Origin: Pelotomaculum sp. PtaB.Bin104
GTDB taxonomy: Bacteria; Bacillota; Desulfotomaculia; Desulfotomaculales; Pelotomaculaceae
Assembly (NCBI GenBank): GCA_002067205.1
Contig: MVQL01000170.1
Span: 1 to 64,000 of the forward strand
Reading direction: 5' to 3'
DNA: 64,000 nucleotides
Shown here piece after piece: positions 16,710 through 25,309 of this stretch (positions are counted from its first letter, which is position 1; the number at the start of each line of letters is the position of its first letter). A model generated the notes under the pieces. That model was not told the DNA's origin. It was given only the letters and a program-made list of their open reading frames with translations, and searched no databases. The translations under genes and the position numbers were made by a program.

Positions 16710-17003
16710 TCAAGTAACTACATATATCAGCGCGAAATGATACACGATGACCAGGAAATAGGCCGCGGCAATAAATAATACGGAACGCCTAATTAGGACA
16801 GGTTTAAACCTGGATAAGCACCATAGCAGAAGCAGCAAGGCGGCAATCCATGAAGTACGTATTAGCAGCGAGTAATTTGCGGGCATAGCCATAATCCCGG
16901 TCAGAAGTGGATTTGCCTCCGTAGCTATGCCTTGCTCGATTTCCCAGTAGGTTAAAAAATGATCTATGGTTGAAAACAACAGCACAGCAAGGTAAGGAAA
17001 CAT
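16710..17003 (-). CDS. small membrane protein, DUF5658-like
   Basis: A 97-residue protein with three membrane segments. The first contains the DUF5658-type pattern LLFSTIDHFLTYWEIEQG followed by ATEANPLL, typical of that family. Function unknown. It is not obviously linked to its neighbours. GGTGAT before the ATG is a weak ribosome site. Downstream a GGATGC/GCATCC hairpin (16642-16682) without a T-run may end the transcript. Confidence 0.75.
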   Translation of the reverse strand: MFPYLAVLLFSTIDHFLTYWEIEQGIATEANPLLTGIMAMPANYSLLIRTSWIAALLLLLWCLSRFKPVLIRRSVLFIAAAYFLVIVYHFALIYVVT

Positions 17004-17090
17004 ATTGTATCACCAGCAATATTATACCAGTATTTACCATTTAAGACAATACGTTCCTAGCTTGTAATTCCAGCTGTTCTGTCGCTCAAC

Positions 17091-17552
17091 CTATTCAAGT
17101 TCAAACACCTTGTCTGAATAATCCTTTACATAATAGCGTTTGCCCTTTTGGATAACCGTATGTCCTTCTATTTCCAGCCTTAGTTTTTGTTCATCGATGC
17201 CGCCGGGGTATTTTTCATTCAGTTCCCCTTCTTTTTTAAGAGTCCGCCAGTAAGGTGTTTCATCGGTCCCGCGCTCAACCGAGGCCCTTGCCGCTATATT
17301 TATGAACATGCCCGCAGTTAGCTGGCAGGTATAATCAGCATTATGCTTTCTGGCTAGATAATCCCTGATCTGATTTATAGTTATGACTTTGCCAAACGGC
17401 ACTTTTTTCATAATTTCATCATAGGCCAGAGGAGGAGCGATCAGCATTTTTGAGCCTCCATAACTCATCACTGCCCTTAGATCAGCAACTTCGACGACTT
17501 TAGGCATGTCTTTGCTGTCCTGCAACATTTCATTCGCCGATTTCCTGGCCAC
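17091..17552 (-). CDS. alkyltransferase-like (MGMT DNA-binding fold) protein
   Basis: A 153-residue protein. From residue about 50 it follows the DNA-binding half of O6-alkylguanine transferases: VPFGKVITINQIRDYLARKH, then AARASVERGTDETPYWRTLK and YPGGIDEQKLRLEIEGH. The active-site PCHR motif is missing: the equivalent place reads ETPYWRT, so no methyl transfer is expected. Alkyltransferase-like proteins without the cysteine bind alkylated DNA and flag it for nucleotide excision repair. Start GTG at 17552 with AAGGAGGGG seven bases upstream. It lies just downstream of the TPR gene on the same strand, beyond a hairpin. Confidence 0.8.
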   Translation of the reverse strand: MARKSANEMLQDSKDMPKVVEVADLRAVMSYGGSKMLIAPPLAYDEIMKKVPFGKVITINQIRDYLARKHNADYTCQLTAGMFINIAARASVERGTDETPYWRTLKKEGELNEKYPGGIDEQKLRLEIEGHTVIQKGKRYYVKDYSDKVFELE

Positions 17553-17583
17553 TCTTTACCCCTCCTTAACCTATCGGCAAATC

Positions 17584-17615
17584 TGATCAAGGAGACGTCT
17601 TTCCCTCCTTGATCA
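17584..17615. repeat. perfect 11-bp hairpin between TPR and alkyltransferase-like genes
   Basis: TGATCAAGGAG (17584-17594) and CTCCTTGATCA (17605-17615) with a ten-base loop. No T-run follows, so it may be a weak terminator or a processing or attenuation structure. Confidence 0.5.
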
Positions 17616-17656
17616 AGTCGCAAATCAAAACACCGGCTTGAGTTCCCCTGGCGCAG

Positions 17657-19189
17657 CTATTGCCGGTTTTCCATCAATCTCTTTCGTATTTCCTTAACTT
17701 TATTTACATAGGGCAGATACTTTGCCGGCTCCTTGTCCGCCAGCCCGCCATAAATTATGATGGCCTCCCGGTAGGTTTTTTTCGCCTCGGCAAACTTGCC
17801 GGCATCACAATAAAAGTTGCCCAGGTTAACCCTGGTCCCGGCCAGGACGGGCAGATAGACCTCCGGGTTCGCATCCGCCAGCTTTTCAAAGAGCTGCAGG
17901 GCAGTTTGGAAGGACTTTACTGCCTCATTAAATTTGCCGGTTTCACCATATAAAACAGCGAGGTTATTGATGGTCCCGGCCAGGGCGGGCAGGAAGTCGC
18001 CCGGGTTCTGCCCCGACAGCTGTTGATAAATCATCAGGGCTTCATAATAGGCCCCTTCCGCTTCTTCCGGATTGCCTGTATCGCGGTAAAAGACGCCCAG
18101 GGTGTTATGAGTCCTGGCCAGGGCCGGCAGATAGACCTCCGGGCTTTGCTCAGCCAGTTTTTTATAAATCTGCTGGGTTGCCTGAAAGGTCGTTTCCGCA
18201 TCCTCCAGCTTGCCTGTGTTGCGGTAAAAAATGCCCAGGTTGTAATGGGTTGTGGCCAGGGCGGGCAGGTAAGTATCCGGGTGCTTGTCCGCCAGTTGAG
18301 TGTAAATTTTTCTGGCTTCCAATAAGGCCTGGTCCGCCTGCGCGAAATGCCCCTGGTTTAGATTAATGATGCCCAGGTTGTTTTGCGTCATGGCCACAGC
18401 GGGCAGGTAAGCGTCCTCATCCTGCTCCGCCAGGTGGCTATGGATGGCTAGGGCCTCCCGGTAGGACTTGGCCGCGCCCGCAAAGTTGCCTGTGGCCCGA
18501 TAATAAGCGCCCAGGTTATTATGGGTCATCGCCAGGTTGGGCAGATTGGCTTCCGGATTCTCCTCGGCCAGCCTCTCGTAAATCCTCAAGACCTCCAGAG
18601 CAATGTTTTCCAGAATGACGCCTATGTCTTCCGGGCCTTTTATCTCAAAACCTTTAACTGCACCGCTTTCATCGGCTGGGTGCAATTCCTGCTGCAGCTC
18701 ACCGTTGATAAAAGATAAGGCCGTGCCAGCAACCTGATAGTAATGCTCAAGGTCCTTGTCTGTTAGCCCTGAAAACTGCCTGAGGGCTCGGGACTTAATC
18801 GCGTCGATGCCAAGTCCTTCATTTTTCCATTTGTTAATCGCCTCAAGAACACCGTCATTAATCTTCAGGTAAAAGGTAAGGCGCGGTTTTCCCGCTTTGA
18901 CGGCACTATTCAATTGGCAGTGGATATCAGAGATTAAAGTGTCTGCCGGGCAATCCGCTGTGCTCCCGCCTTTGCTTAAAGAGCCGTAATAGGGAGTGAT
19001 TAAGAAGATAGCCAAGTCGCTGTCCCTTAAGTTTCTTAATACTTCCTCCCCGGCAGTCTCAGCGTCCGGCATGAAAACATTTTTTTCCTCCACACCTATA
19101 TCGGTAAGCGACTGTCTGATCAGTCTGAGGATTTTCTCTTTTGTCTCGCTGTGGTCTCCGTGTGGCCAGCTCAGGAATATTTTGATCAT
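17657..19189 (-). CDS. DUF4062/TIR-like N-terminal domain fused to tetratricopeptide repeats
   Basis: 510 residues. The first 130 look like a DUF4062 or TIR-type signalling domain: MIKIFLSWPHGDHSETKEKI, then FMPDAETAGEEVLRNLRDSD followed by LAIFLITPYYGSL and a helix before GKPRLTFYLK. After a linker there are at least seven 42-residue TPR units of the kinesin-light-chain type, each like NNLGAYYRATGNFAGAAKSY and separated by LAEQNPEAYLPALA. No NTPase domain is present, unlike STAND regulators. Proteins with this fold pairing are often linked to stress signalling or phage defence, but no partner effector gene is adjacent, so the role is unknown. The catalytic glutamate of NAD-cleaving TIRs is not evident. 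Confidence 0.82.
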   Translation of the reverse strand: MIKIFLSWPHGDHSETKEKILRLIRQSLTDIGVEEKNVFMPDAETAGEEVLRNLRDSDLAIFLITPYYGSLSKGGSTADCPADTLISDIHCQLNSAVKAGKPRLTFYLKINDGVLEAINKWKNEGLGIDAIKSRALRQFSGLTDKDLEHYYQVAGTALSFINGELQQELHPADESGAVKGFEIKGPEDIGVILENIALEVLRIYERLAEENPEANLPNLAMTHNNLGAYYRATGNFAGAAKSYREALAIHSHLAEQDEDAYLPAVAMTQNNLGIINLNQGHFAQADQALLEARKIYTQLADKHPDTYLPALATTHYNLGIFYRNTGKLEDAETTFQATQQIYKKLAEQSPEVYLPALARTHNTLGVFYRDTGNPEEAEGAYYEALMIYQQLSGQNPGDFLPALAGTINNLAVLYGETGKFNEAVKSFQTALQLFEKLADANPEVYLPVLAGTRVNLGNFYCDAGKFAEAKKTYREAIIIYGGLADKEPAKYLPYVNKVKEIRKRLMENRQ

Positions 19190-19321
19190 AGTGCACCCCT
19201 ATCTACTTATTTTACTTTTAGTTCATAAGATTTTGTCTTTCATTGGATTTTTATCTTCCCTGATCATATGAATTATTACATATTTTACTCAGTAGTTAAT
19301 TTAGTACCCCTGTTTTGCGAA

Positions 19322-20089
19322 TTAAGAGTATATCCCACGCTTTAAAAACCCATCCACCCGCCGGTGAAAATCCTCTGTGTCAAGCAGCTCGGCCAGATAT
19401 TCAAACTCGAGAAACAATCCTCTGTCAAGGGTCATGTTTAATCCAGCATTAATTGCTTGTTTTGCCCGGAGCACCGCAGCCGGCGCTTTCTGGGCGATGG
19501 TTTGGGCCAGCTGCCAGGCCTTGTCCAAAACCTGACCCGCCGGGATGACATACTCCACGAGGCCAAGCTGCGATGCTTCTGCCGCGCCTACTCTTCTGGC
19601 GGTAAAAATCAATTCCTTGCAGCGGCCGCTGCCAACCAGCCGGGACAGCCGCTGGGTGCAGAATACCAGCCCCAGGTTGGCCCCGGTCATAGCCATTTGC
19701 GCACGCTCGTCCATGACCCTAATGTCTGCGCACAGGGCCAATTCCAGTCCCGCCCCAATGGCATAGCCGTTAACGGCAGCGATGACGGGGCAGTTGATAT
19801 TTTCAACAAGGCTTAACAACCCGTATAGTTCAGCAAAAAATGCCCGGTTTTCTTCTGCGCTATTATCAGCCAGGCCTCTGATGTCGGCCCCCGCGCAAAA
19901 ACAGCGCTCCCCCTGTCCGGTCAAAATGATGGCCTTGATCGGAGCTTCGGACAAATCTGCAAAATTTTTTCTTAGCTCAGAAACCACCTGACGTGATAAG
20001 GCGTTGACCGGTGGAGCGCTGATGGCGACAGTGACTATTCCGTTGTCAATATTTAATTGAACTAGAGGACCATTAATATTCTCTGCCAA
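19322..20089 (-). CDS. enoyl-CoA hydratase/isomerase family protein
   Basis: A 255-residue crotonase-fold protein. The oxyanion-hole segments are clear: GERCFCAGADIRGL and AVNGYAIGAGLELALCADIR. The first catalytic glutamate of true hydratases (in the usual PEI-x-LG) is absent: the region reads TGANLGLVFCTQRLSRLVG; the second glutamate lies in CKELIFTA. This argues against simple hydration and for an isomerase, hydrolase or decarboxylase-like reaction on an acyl-CoA. Start is the TTG at 20089 after GGAGGG. It stands alone with no beta-oxidation neighbours. Confidence 0.87.
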   Translation of the reverse strand: MAENINGPLVQLNIDNGIVTVAISAPPVNALSRQVVSELRKNFADLSEAPIKAIILTGQGERCFCAGADIRGLADNSAEENRAFFAELYGLLSLVENINCPVIAAVNGYAIGAGLELALCADIRVMDERAQMAMTGANLGLVFCTQRLSRLVGSGRCKELIFTARRVGAAEASQLGLVEYVIPAGQVLDKAWQLAQTIAQKAPAAVLRAKQAINAGLNMTLDRGLFLEFEYLAELLDTEDFHRRVDGFLKRGIYS

Positions 20090-20236
20090 TTCATTTCCCT
20101 CCCCCTAAACCATTTGTAAGCTAGCTCATTATTTGTTGGACTAAACTTTCCGCTCCGGCGAGTGGTCTGTATAAACTTTTAAAGAGGTATCTTCGGCTGA
20201 AATGCCGTAGTGATGCCGATTTTCTAAACAATCTAG

Positions 20237-20431
20237 CTATTCGATGATTAACCGCACCCGGCCAATTAGGCCATTATCCAGGCGAACTTTAATCCCGCGG
20301 TGGTGGACCTGGCTTTTGGTCAGGATATCTTTAACCACACCTTCGGTTAACTGGCCGGTGCGCTGGTGCTGTTTTTGTACAATGGCCACCTTTAAGCCGG
20401 GCCTGACATTTTTTCGCTCAGTACCGTTCAT
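20237..20431 (-). CDS. ywbE: YwbE family protein
   Basis: About 64 residues from the ATG at 20431, with the DUF2196/YwbE pattern: RKNVRPGLKVAIVQKQHQRT, then GQLTEGVVKDILTKS and HHRGIKVRLDNGLIGRV. The family is small, found widely in Firmicutes and archaea, and has no settled role. Two further in-frame ATGs lie upstream (20437, 20455); I chose 20431 because family members begin with MNG, with AAGGGAG ten bases before it. Confidence 0.85.
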   Translation of the reverse strand: MNGTERKNVRPGLKVAIVQKQHQRTGQLTEGVVKDILTKSQVHHRGIKVRLDNGLIGRVRLIIE

Positions 20432-20546
20432 AGGCATATAACTCCCTTGATACAATTATATATTCAAATACAGATTCAAAACTAATTGTACAACTTCGAC
20501 TACGACATAAGAATCTACAATCAAACTGCCTCTTGTATGCACAAGT

Positions 20547-20837
20547 TTAAAACTTTAGATGAAGCAGTTCCGGTTTATATAAAATTATCAGATATAAGGC
20601 TATCTGGACAAATATAAGCACTGGAACGCCGATACTAAATAACCGGTGTTTGGTCTTATGGCGGAAAATCTTCATGCCCAGGTAAACCCCGATAGCACCG
20701 CCGGCAAGGGCGTTCAGAAAAAGGTTTTTTTCCGGCACGCGACTGGCGCCCGGCTGCCGGGACAGGAATTTATCGTAACCCATTATGACCACACCACACA
20801 AATTAATCAGGATCAGGAGAACATGGTAGGTCTCCAA
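20547..20837 (-). CDS. DUF1294 family membrane protein
   Basis: 96 residues with three membrane segments. The DUF1294 signature is visible: NLCGVVIMGYDKFLSRQ, then RVPEKNLFLNALAGGAIGVY and HKTKHRLFSIGVPVL. Function unknown; in other bacteria the domain is sometimes fused to a cold-shock domain. Start TTG at 20837, with AAGGAAG eight bases upstream. Confidence 0.88.
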   Translation of the reverse strand: METYHVLLILINLCGVVIMGYDKFLSRQPGASRVPEKNLFLNALAGGAIGVYLGMKIFRHKTKHRLFSIGVPVLIFVQIALYLIILYKPELLHLKF

Positions 20838-20958
20838 AATATCACTTCCTTATATTAAGCCCGTCTATTTTTGAAGCCTGACGCACACACTTTATCCGTT
20901 TACTACAATCGCTCACTTCATACTTCTACTGTTGACAACAATATACCTGCTTAAGCAG

Positions 20959-21150
20959 TTATTTTCCGACTTTAGTTGACAGATCTATATTATCGTCAGC
21001 ATCGCTGATATATTCACGCCGCTCCCGGTACTGGAAGGTCTTGCAACCCGGTTCAACCTTGACTGAAAGATCGCCTTTGGGGGTAAATTCCTGCATCGGC
21101 GGCGGGTGTTGGCATTGGTCAGGTTTGTCCGGTTCCGCGTGGTAAAGACA
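20959..21150 (-). pseudogene. startless coding-like frame, unrecognised
   Basis: 63 codons open after an in-frame TAA. The product reads like a real protein, with YHAEPDKPDQCQHPPPMQEF, then TPKGDLSVKVEPGCKTFQYR and RREYISDADDNIDLS before a stop. No ATG, GTG or TTG precedes the coding-looking part; an ATG at about 21155 (TATAATGTCTTTACC) is one base out of frame. I do not recognise the family. Two cysteines lie about 23 residues apart. It may be a frameshifted small gene. Confidence 0.45.
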
Positions 21151-21185
21151 TTATAATCTTTAAGTTACTATCTTTTGAGAAACCA

Positions 21186-21213
21186 TTGTCTACTTGTGTT
21201 TCCATGCTATGAT
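21186..21213 (+). promoter_or_regulatory. putative sigma-A promoter of the CrtC-like/5'-nucleotidase pair
   Basis: TTGTCT at 21186-21191 and TATGAT at 21208-21213, spacer 16. It is the only reasonable promoter match in the 100 bases before the start codon. Confidence 0.5.
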
Positions 21214-21249
21214 AATTACATCTGAAAGCTGCCTGGAGAGGTGTATAGT

Positions 21250-22164
21250 TTGGACTTAGAGGAAAAGAAGGTAAAGCGATCCGATCTACTGAAAAATCCT
21301 AGAAATAAAGAATGGTGGTATATCGGATGTTTCGATGAAAGCCAGAACCTATATTTCAGCTTTAGCTTGATCAGGTCGCCTTTTATTGATAAGTTTACCT
21401 TTACGGTCTTTGATATACGATATCCAAAGCCATTTATCTATGGCAAGAAAATGTATCTTGAATCTGATCAAAAAAAGCAACAGCTGGACTTAAGCAAAAA
21501 TACCAGAGGACTGCATATCAATTATTTTGGAACCGGAGAAAAGGGCTGGTTTTTTAACTTAAAGGGGAAAGACATCTCTGTTTCGCTAGAGATTACTCCC
21601 ACCCAGCCATATTTCACAAAGTTTGATAATCAATTTATCAATCAGTATTCCTTGCTTTACTTTATGCAGAATAAAGTGCGCGGAGAAATGACGATACACG
21701 GTCATCTCTACAAAATCGACAGTGCCCTGGGCTATTACGATCACTGTTTTGGCAGGGTGCCAAGAAGAACAAGCTGGCACTGGCTGGCCGTTCAGAATAA
21801 GGATATCGCTTTCGTTTCTTTGATTAACTATGGACCCTATCCCCAACTATACACCCAGGTCCTGGTGAAAACCGCCCAGGGCAAAAGCGAATGGGTCAGG
21901 TTAAGCCAGCAGGTATCTTTTGAATATACTCCTGAAAGCAAGAACACGCGCTGGCTGTTAACCTCCTGTGATGCCGACCTGTCGGTAGACGTTCTGATGA
22001 TTGCCAAAACCAGAGAAAAAATACCGCCGCTACTTCCTGTTATAATCAATTTGCAGCACGATGAATATTTCGTCAGGGTTAAGGGTCGGGTTAAAGTGGA
22101 TCATGGCTGGATTAATGTGGGGGTAATGCATGGTGTCTTGGAGGAACATTATGGCAAGTGGTAG
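21250..22164 (+). CDS. CrtC/AttH-like lipocalin-fold protein
   Basis: About 304 residues. The motifs EWWYIGCFDESQNLYFSFSL near the N-terminus and GYYDHCFGRVPRRTSWHWLA in the middle match hydroxyneurosporene synthase (CrtC)/AttH-like proteins, which carry two lipocalin-like halves and act on lipophilic substrates, in some cases as carotenoid hydratases. I chose the TTG at 21250, eight bases after GGAGAGG; the GTG at 21241 overlaps that site. The 3' end overlaps the 5'-nucleotidase start by 14 bases. No carotenoid synthesis genes are in the window, though a carotenoid-oxygenase-like gene lies 10 kb downstream. The exact substrate is unknown. Confidence 0.7.
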   Translation: MDLEEKKVKRSDLLKNPRNKEWWYIGCFDESQNLYFSFSLIRSPFIDKFTFTVFDIRYPKPFIYGKKMYLESDQKKQQLDLSKNTRGLHINYFGTGEKGWFFNLKGKDISVSLEITPTQPYFTKFDNQFINQYSLLYFMQNKVRGEMTIHGHLYKIDSALGYYDHCFGRVPRRTSWHWLAVQNKDIAFVSLINYGPYPQLYTQVLVKTAQGKSEWVRLSQQVSFEYTPESKNTRWLLTSCDADLSVDVLMIAKTREKIPPLLPVIINLQHDEYFVRVKGRVKVDHGWINVGVMHGVLEEHYGKW

Positions 22165-24100
22165 CTTTAGATCTCTACTATTCTGTATACTTGGTGTTTT
22201 GCTCCTACTACTCCAACCAATTTACTTACCCGGTTCAAGGGCTATCGGTGAGACTCCCGGCAAAGCGATGACGATTCTCTTTACCCATGACCTGCATGAT
22301 CACTTCCTGCCGGCTAAGCTCGAGCAAGACGGGGTGATAATTAACTACGGCGGTTATGCCCGTCTAAAAAGTGCGATTGACGCGGAGAAAATGAAAAACC
22401 CGGCGGCCCTGGTGCTGGATGCCGGAGATTTTTCCATGGGCACTCCCTTTCAGACCCTCTTTCAAAGCGATGCGCCGGAACTGAGAACAATGGGGCAGAT
22501 GGGGTATGATGTGGTCACGCTGGGCAACCACGAGTATGACTACCGGGCCGCAGGGCTTGCCGGCAGCCTGAACGCGGCCCGCCAAAGCAGGGACCCGCTG
22601 CCGCAGATTGTCCAGTCCAATGTCACCTACCCGGCAAACCCGGACGGCAGTCTGCCCCCGTCTCTGGAGGATTTAAAAGAAGCCGCCCGGGATTATGGCA
22701 TCAAAGAATACATGTTAATTGATCGCGGCGGCTTCAGGATCGGGGTTTTTGGTTTAATGGGCAAAGAAGCGGCCTCCAATGCCCCCATGTCCGGGGTTAA
22801 GTTTGTCGATCAGTTGGAAAATGCCGGGCGGATTGTGAAGCTGTTAAAACAGCAGGAAAATGCAGACCTGATTGTTTGTCTCTCTCACTCCGGCACCTGG
22901 GCGGAAAGGTCCCAATCAGAAGATGAAAGCCTGGCCCAAAAGGTTCCTGAAATTGACGTAATCATCAGCGGCCATACCCATACCAGTCTAGACCGGCCGG
23001 TTATCTCGGGCCGGACGATTATTGCTTCCAGCGGGGACAGCTGCAAGAATTTAGGTGTAATTAATATTTCGCAGGTTTCAGACGGAACATGGCAACTTGA
23101 GAGTTATCGCCTTCAGCAAATAGATGACCGCCTACCGGAAGACGGCCATATTTCAGGGATTGTGGACCATTACCGGCAGCAGGTGCAGGCAAAATATTTC
23201 GACCGGTTCGACCTGAAATATGATCAGGTGCTGGCTGCGGCGCCCTTTAGTTTTCAGCCCGTTGATCAAATAATTAACCAGCATGCTGAGGCTACCTTGG
23301 GCAACCTGATTAGCGACGCGTATATTTATGCGGTCATGCAGGCCGAAGGGGCAAATTACGTTCCAGTAGATGCGTCTATCGTGCCGGTGGGGACGATCAG
23401 AGGGTCGTTCTATGCGGGAGCTATTACGGCAGCCGATGCTTTTAGCGCCAGTTCCCTGGGCACCGGTGCTGATCAGATGCCGGGTTATCCCCTGATCACC
23501 GTCTATCTCACGGGTAAGGAATTAAAGGCGGCCTGTGAGGTGGACGCGTCGGTTTCGCCTATGATGAGGGATGCCCAGCTATTCATGTCCGGGGTCAACT
23601 TTAACTTTAATCCCAACCGCCTGCCTTTTAACCGGGTGGTCCAGACCTCCTTGCAGAGGCCGGACGGGACGGTTGAGGAAATCAACGATGGAAAGCTCTA
23701 CCGGGTTGCTGCCGGTTTATACTCCGCCCAGATGCTATCCGTTGTCGGGGAAAAATCCCACGGGCTCTTATCCTTAGTGCCCAAAACCAGGGACGGCATC
23801 CCCATTACGGATTTCGAAGCTCACATCGTGAACGATACCACCGGTGGAAATAACCGCGAGGTCAAAGAGTGGCTGGCCCTTGCCCGGTACCTGCAGTCCT
23901 TTGCGCAAGCCGATGGCGTTGCCCAGGTTCCCCAGTATTACAATGAGACCCACGGGCGCAAAGTGGTGGACAATAGCCGTCATCTCCTTGCGCTAATTAG
24001 CAATCCAAACGGCATTGCCCTGACCGCCTATGCTGGAGTTATTGTCCTCGTTACCTTAATGGCAATAATCATCAAGGTCGCTGTTAGGAAAAAAATCTAA
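22151..24100 (+). CDS. surface-anchored 5'-nucleotidase / metallophosphatase
   Basis: 650 residues from the ATG at 22151, six bases after GGAGG. An N-terminal membrane or signal segment (SLLFCILGVLLLLLQP) is followed by the calcineurin-like metal site: THDLHDHF, LVLDAGDFSMGT, LGNHEYDYRA, VCLSHSG and SGHTHTS. The second half is the 5'-nucleotidase C-terminal domain (NLISDAYIYAVMQ, then GSFYAGAITAADAF and TVYLTGKELKAACE). A final membrane helix (TAYAGVIVLVTLMAIIIKVA) ends in RKK, so the enzyme is tethered outside the membrane. It probably releases phosphate from nucleotides or related esters. Co-translated with the CrtC-like gene. Confidence 0.92.
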   Translation: MASGSFRSLLFCILGVLLLLLQPIYLPGSRAIGETPGKAMTILFTHDLHDHFLPAKLEQDGVIINYGGYARLKSAIDAEKMKNPAALVLDAGDFSMGTPFQTLFQSDAPELRTMGQMGYDVVTLGNHEYDYRAAGLAGSLNAARQSRDPLPQIVQSNVTYPANPDGSLPPSLEDLKEAARDYGIKEYMLIDRGGFRIGVFGLMGKEAASNAPMSGVKFVDQLENAGRIVKLLKQQENADLIVCLSHSGTWAERSQSEDESLAQKVPEIDVIISGHTHTSLDRPVISGRTIIASSGDSCKNLGVINISQVSDGTWQLESYRLQQIDDRLPEDGHISGIVDHYRQQVQAKYFDRFDLKYDQVLAAAPFSFQPVDQIINQHAEATLGNLISDAYIYAVMQAEGANYVPVDASIVPVGTIRGSFYAGAITAADAFSASSLGTGADQMPGYPLITVYLTGKELKAACEVDASVSPMMRDAQLFMSGVNFNFNPNRLPFNRVVQTSLQRPDGTVEEINDGKLYRVAAGLYSAQMLSVVGEKSHGLLSLVPKTRDGIPITDFEAHIVNDTTGGNNREVKEWLALARYLQSFAQADGVAQVPQYYNETHGRKVVDNSRHLLALISNPNGIALTAYAGVIVLVTLMAIIIKVAVRKKI

Positions 24101-24232
24101 TATCTCAATAAAACAACCACGGGCGGCAATGTAGCCCAGGGAAAGGCCGCGACACAATCCACCAACTACAACGATGTGACCCTGGCAGATAAAGGAGTGG
24201 ACGGGCCGGTTTTTTTAGTAAAACTGAGGTAG

Positions 24233-24460
24233 TTAATAGATTGCAGGTATTCCTTTTTTCCACTCTGTCACCCGATATATATAAGGGCTGGCCCATAGAG
24301 GAAAGAATCCCTGTTTTTTGAAAAATTTTCTTAACCTTTCCTGCAACTCTGGAAAATCAATAAATTTAACCTCAGTATCCGTATCGTTTTGCCTGCTCAC
24401 CTCAAGCGGGCAAAGTTGAATGATAAGTGCACCACTTTTGCTCTCAAGATGTATTTTAAA
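24233..24460 (-). pseudogene. startless coding-like frame, unrecognised small protein
   Basis: 75 codons open after an in-frame TGA at 24461-24463. The product reads KIHLESKSGALIIQLCPLEV, then EVKFIDFPELQERLRKFFKK and GFFPLWASPYIYRVTEWKK, which looks strongly protein-like with a composition unlike random translation. No canonical start precedes it except an internal GTG (in LEVSRQ). A mutated or misread ATG before KIHLE is the simplest explanation. Family unknown. It would be divergent from the TPR gene. Confidence 0.5.
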
Positions 24461-24508
24461 TCACTTGACTGGTCATGGTATTTGTATTATGTTCTGGTTG
24501 GTGATATC

Positions 24509-25186
24509 ATGAAAGCCTTCGGTTTATATCTCATACTGTCCCTTTTGACCGGCAATCCCTTTCTTGCCCTGATCCTTTTGCTGCTGATTTTCTTTATAGT
24601 TGAGCGGCGTTTTATCGGGATCCTGCCGGACATTTTCAAGCCCTGGCGGCGGAAAAACAGGGCCAGGCTGTTGCAGAAGGAGCTTAAGCTAAATCCGGCC
24701 AACGCCGATGTCTGCCTGGAACTAGGAGAAAGCTACTTCCGGCAGGGAAAATACAGCCAGGCCATATCTTATCTGAAGCAGGCCGCCGGCAAGCTGGCCG
24801 GGCACCCCCTTTTTCATTTCTACCTGGGCGCGTCATATTACTATCTTGGAAGGAATGGACAGGGTGAAGAAGAGCTTAAAAAAGCAATCTCGGAAAACCC
24901 GCGGGTCAGCTTCGGGGAACCTTATTTATATTTGCTGATGATCTACCTGCAAGAAAAGCAACCGGAGGAAAAGGTTACCCCCGTTTTTGATCAGCTTATA
25001 CGCTACGGCTCACCTAAAACATTTTACCGGGCCGGCAAGCTGTTTTTGAGTAACCAGGATCGGGAGCGGGCGAGACTGCTCTTCAGGGAAACAATTGATA
25101 ATTATGAAATCTGCCGGGGAGCATTGCGTCGGTATTATAGAAAGTGGGCCATTTTATCAAAATTAGCCCTGCTGTCAAACAAGTAG
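24509..25186 (+). CDS. membrane-anchored TPR protein
   Basis: 225 residues from the ATG at 24509. An N-terminal hydrophobic hairpin (FGLYLILSLLTG, then LALILLLLIFFIVE) anchors the protein; the rest is at least three TPR units (NADVCLELGESYFRQGKYSQ, then PLFHFYLGASYYYLGRNGQG). The longer frame upstream of 24509 has no ribosome site. The role is probably scaffolding or protein interaction at the membrane. It ends in a basic helix. Monocistronic as far as can be seen. Confidence 0.8.
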   Translation: MKAFGLYLILSLLTGNPFLALILLLLIFFIVERRFIGILPDIFKPWRRKNRARLLQKELKLNPANADVCLELGESYFRQGKYSQAISYLKQAAGKLAGHPLFHFYLGASYYYLGRNGQGEEELKKAISENPRVSFGEPYLYLLMIYLQEKQPEEKVTPVFDQLIRYGSPKTFYRAGKLFLSNQDRERARLLFRETIDNYEICRGALRRYYRKWAILSKLALLSNK

Positions 25187-25202
25187 CAAAATAATTATCC
25201 CT

Positions 25203-25231
25203 TTGACATGTTTTTATAATGTATTTATAAT
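25203..25231 (+). promoter_or_regulatory. consensus sigma-A promoter of the HicB-like gene
   Basis: TTGACA at 25203-25208 and TATAAT at 25226-25231 with a 17-base spacer, both hexamers perfect. The transcript would start about 70 bases before the gene. Confidence 0.85.
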
Positions 25232-25309
25232 TAGTAATAAAAGTCAGATATTGCTTATTTAACCAGTAAACTTGTTTAATCCTACCTGACCATGAGGAGG
25301 CTTGAGTTA

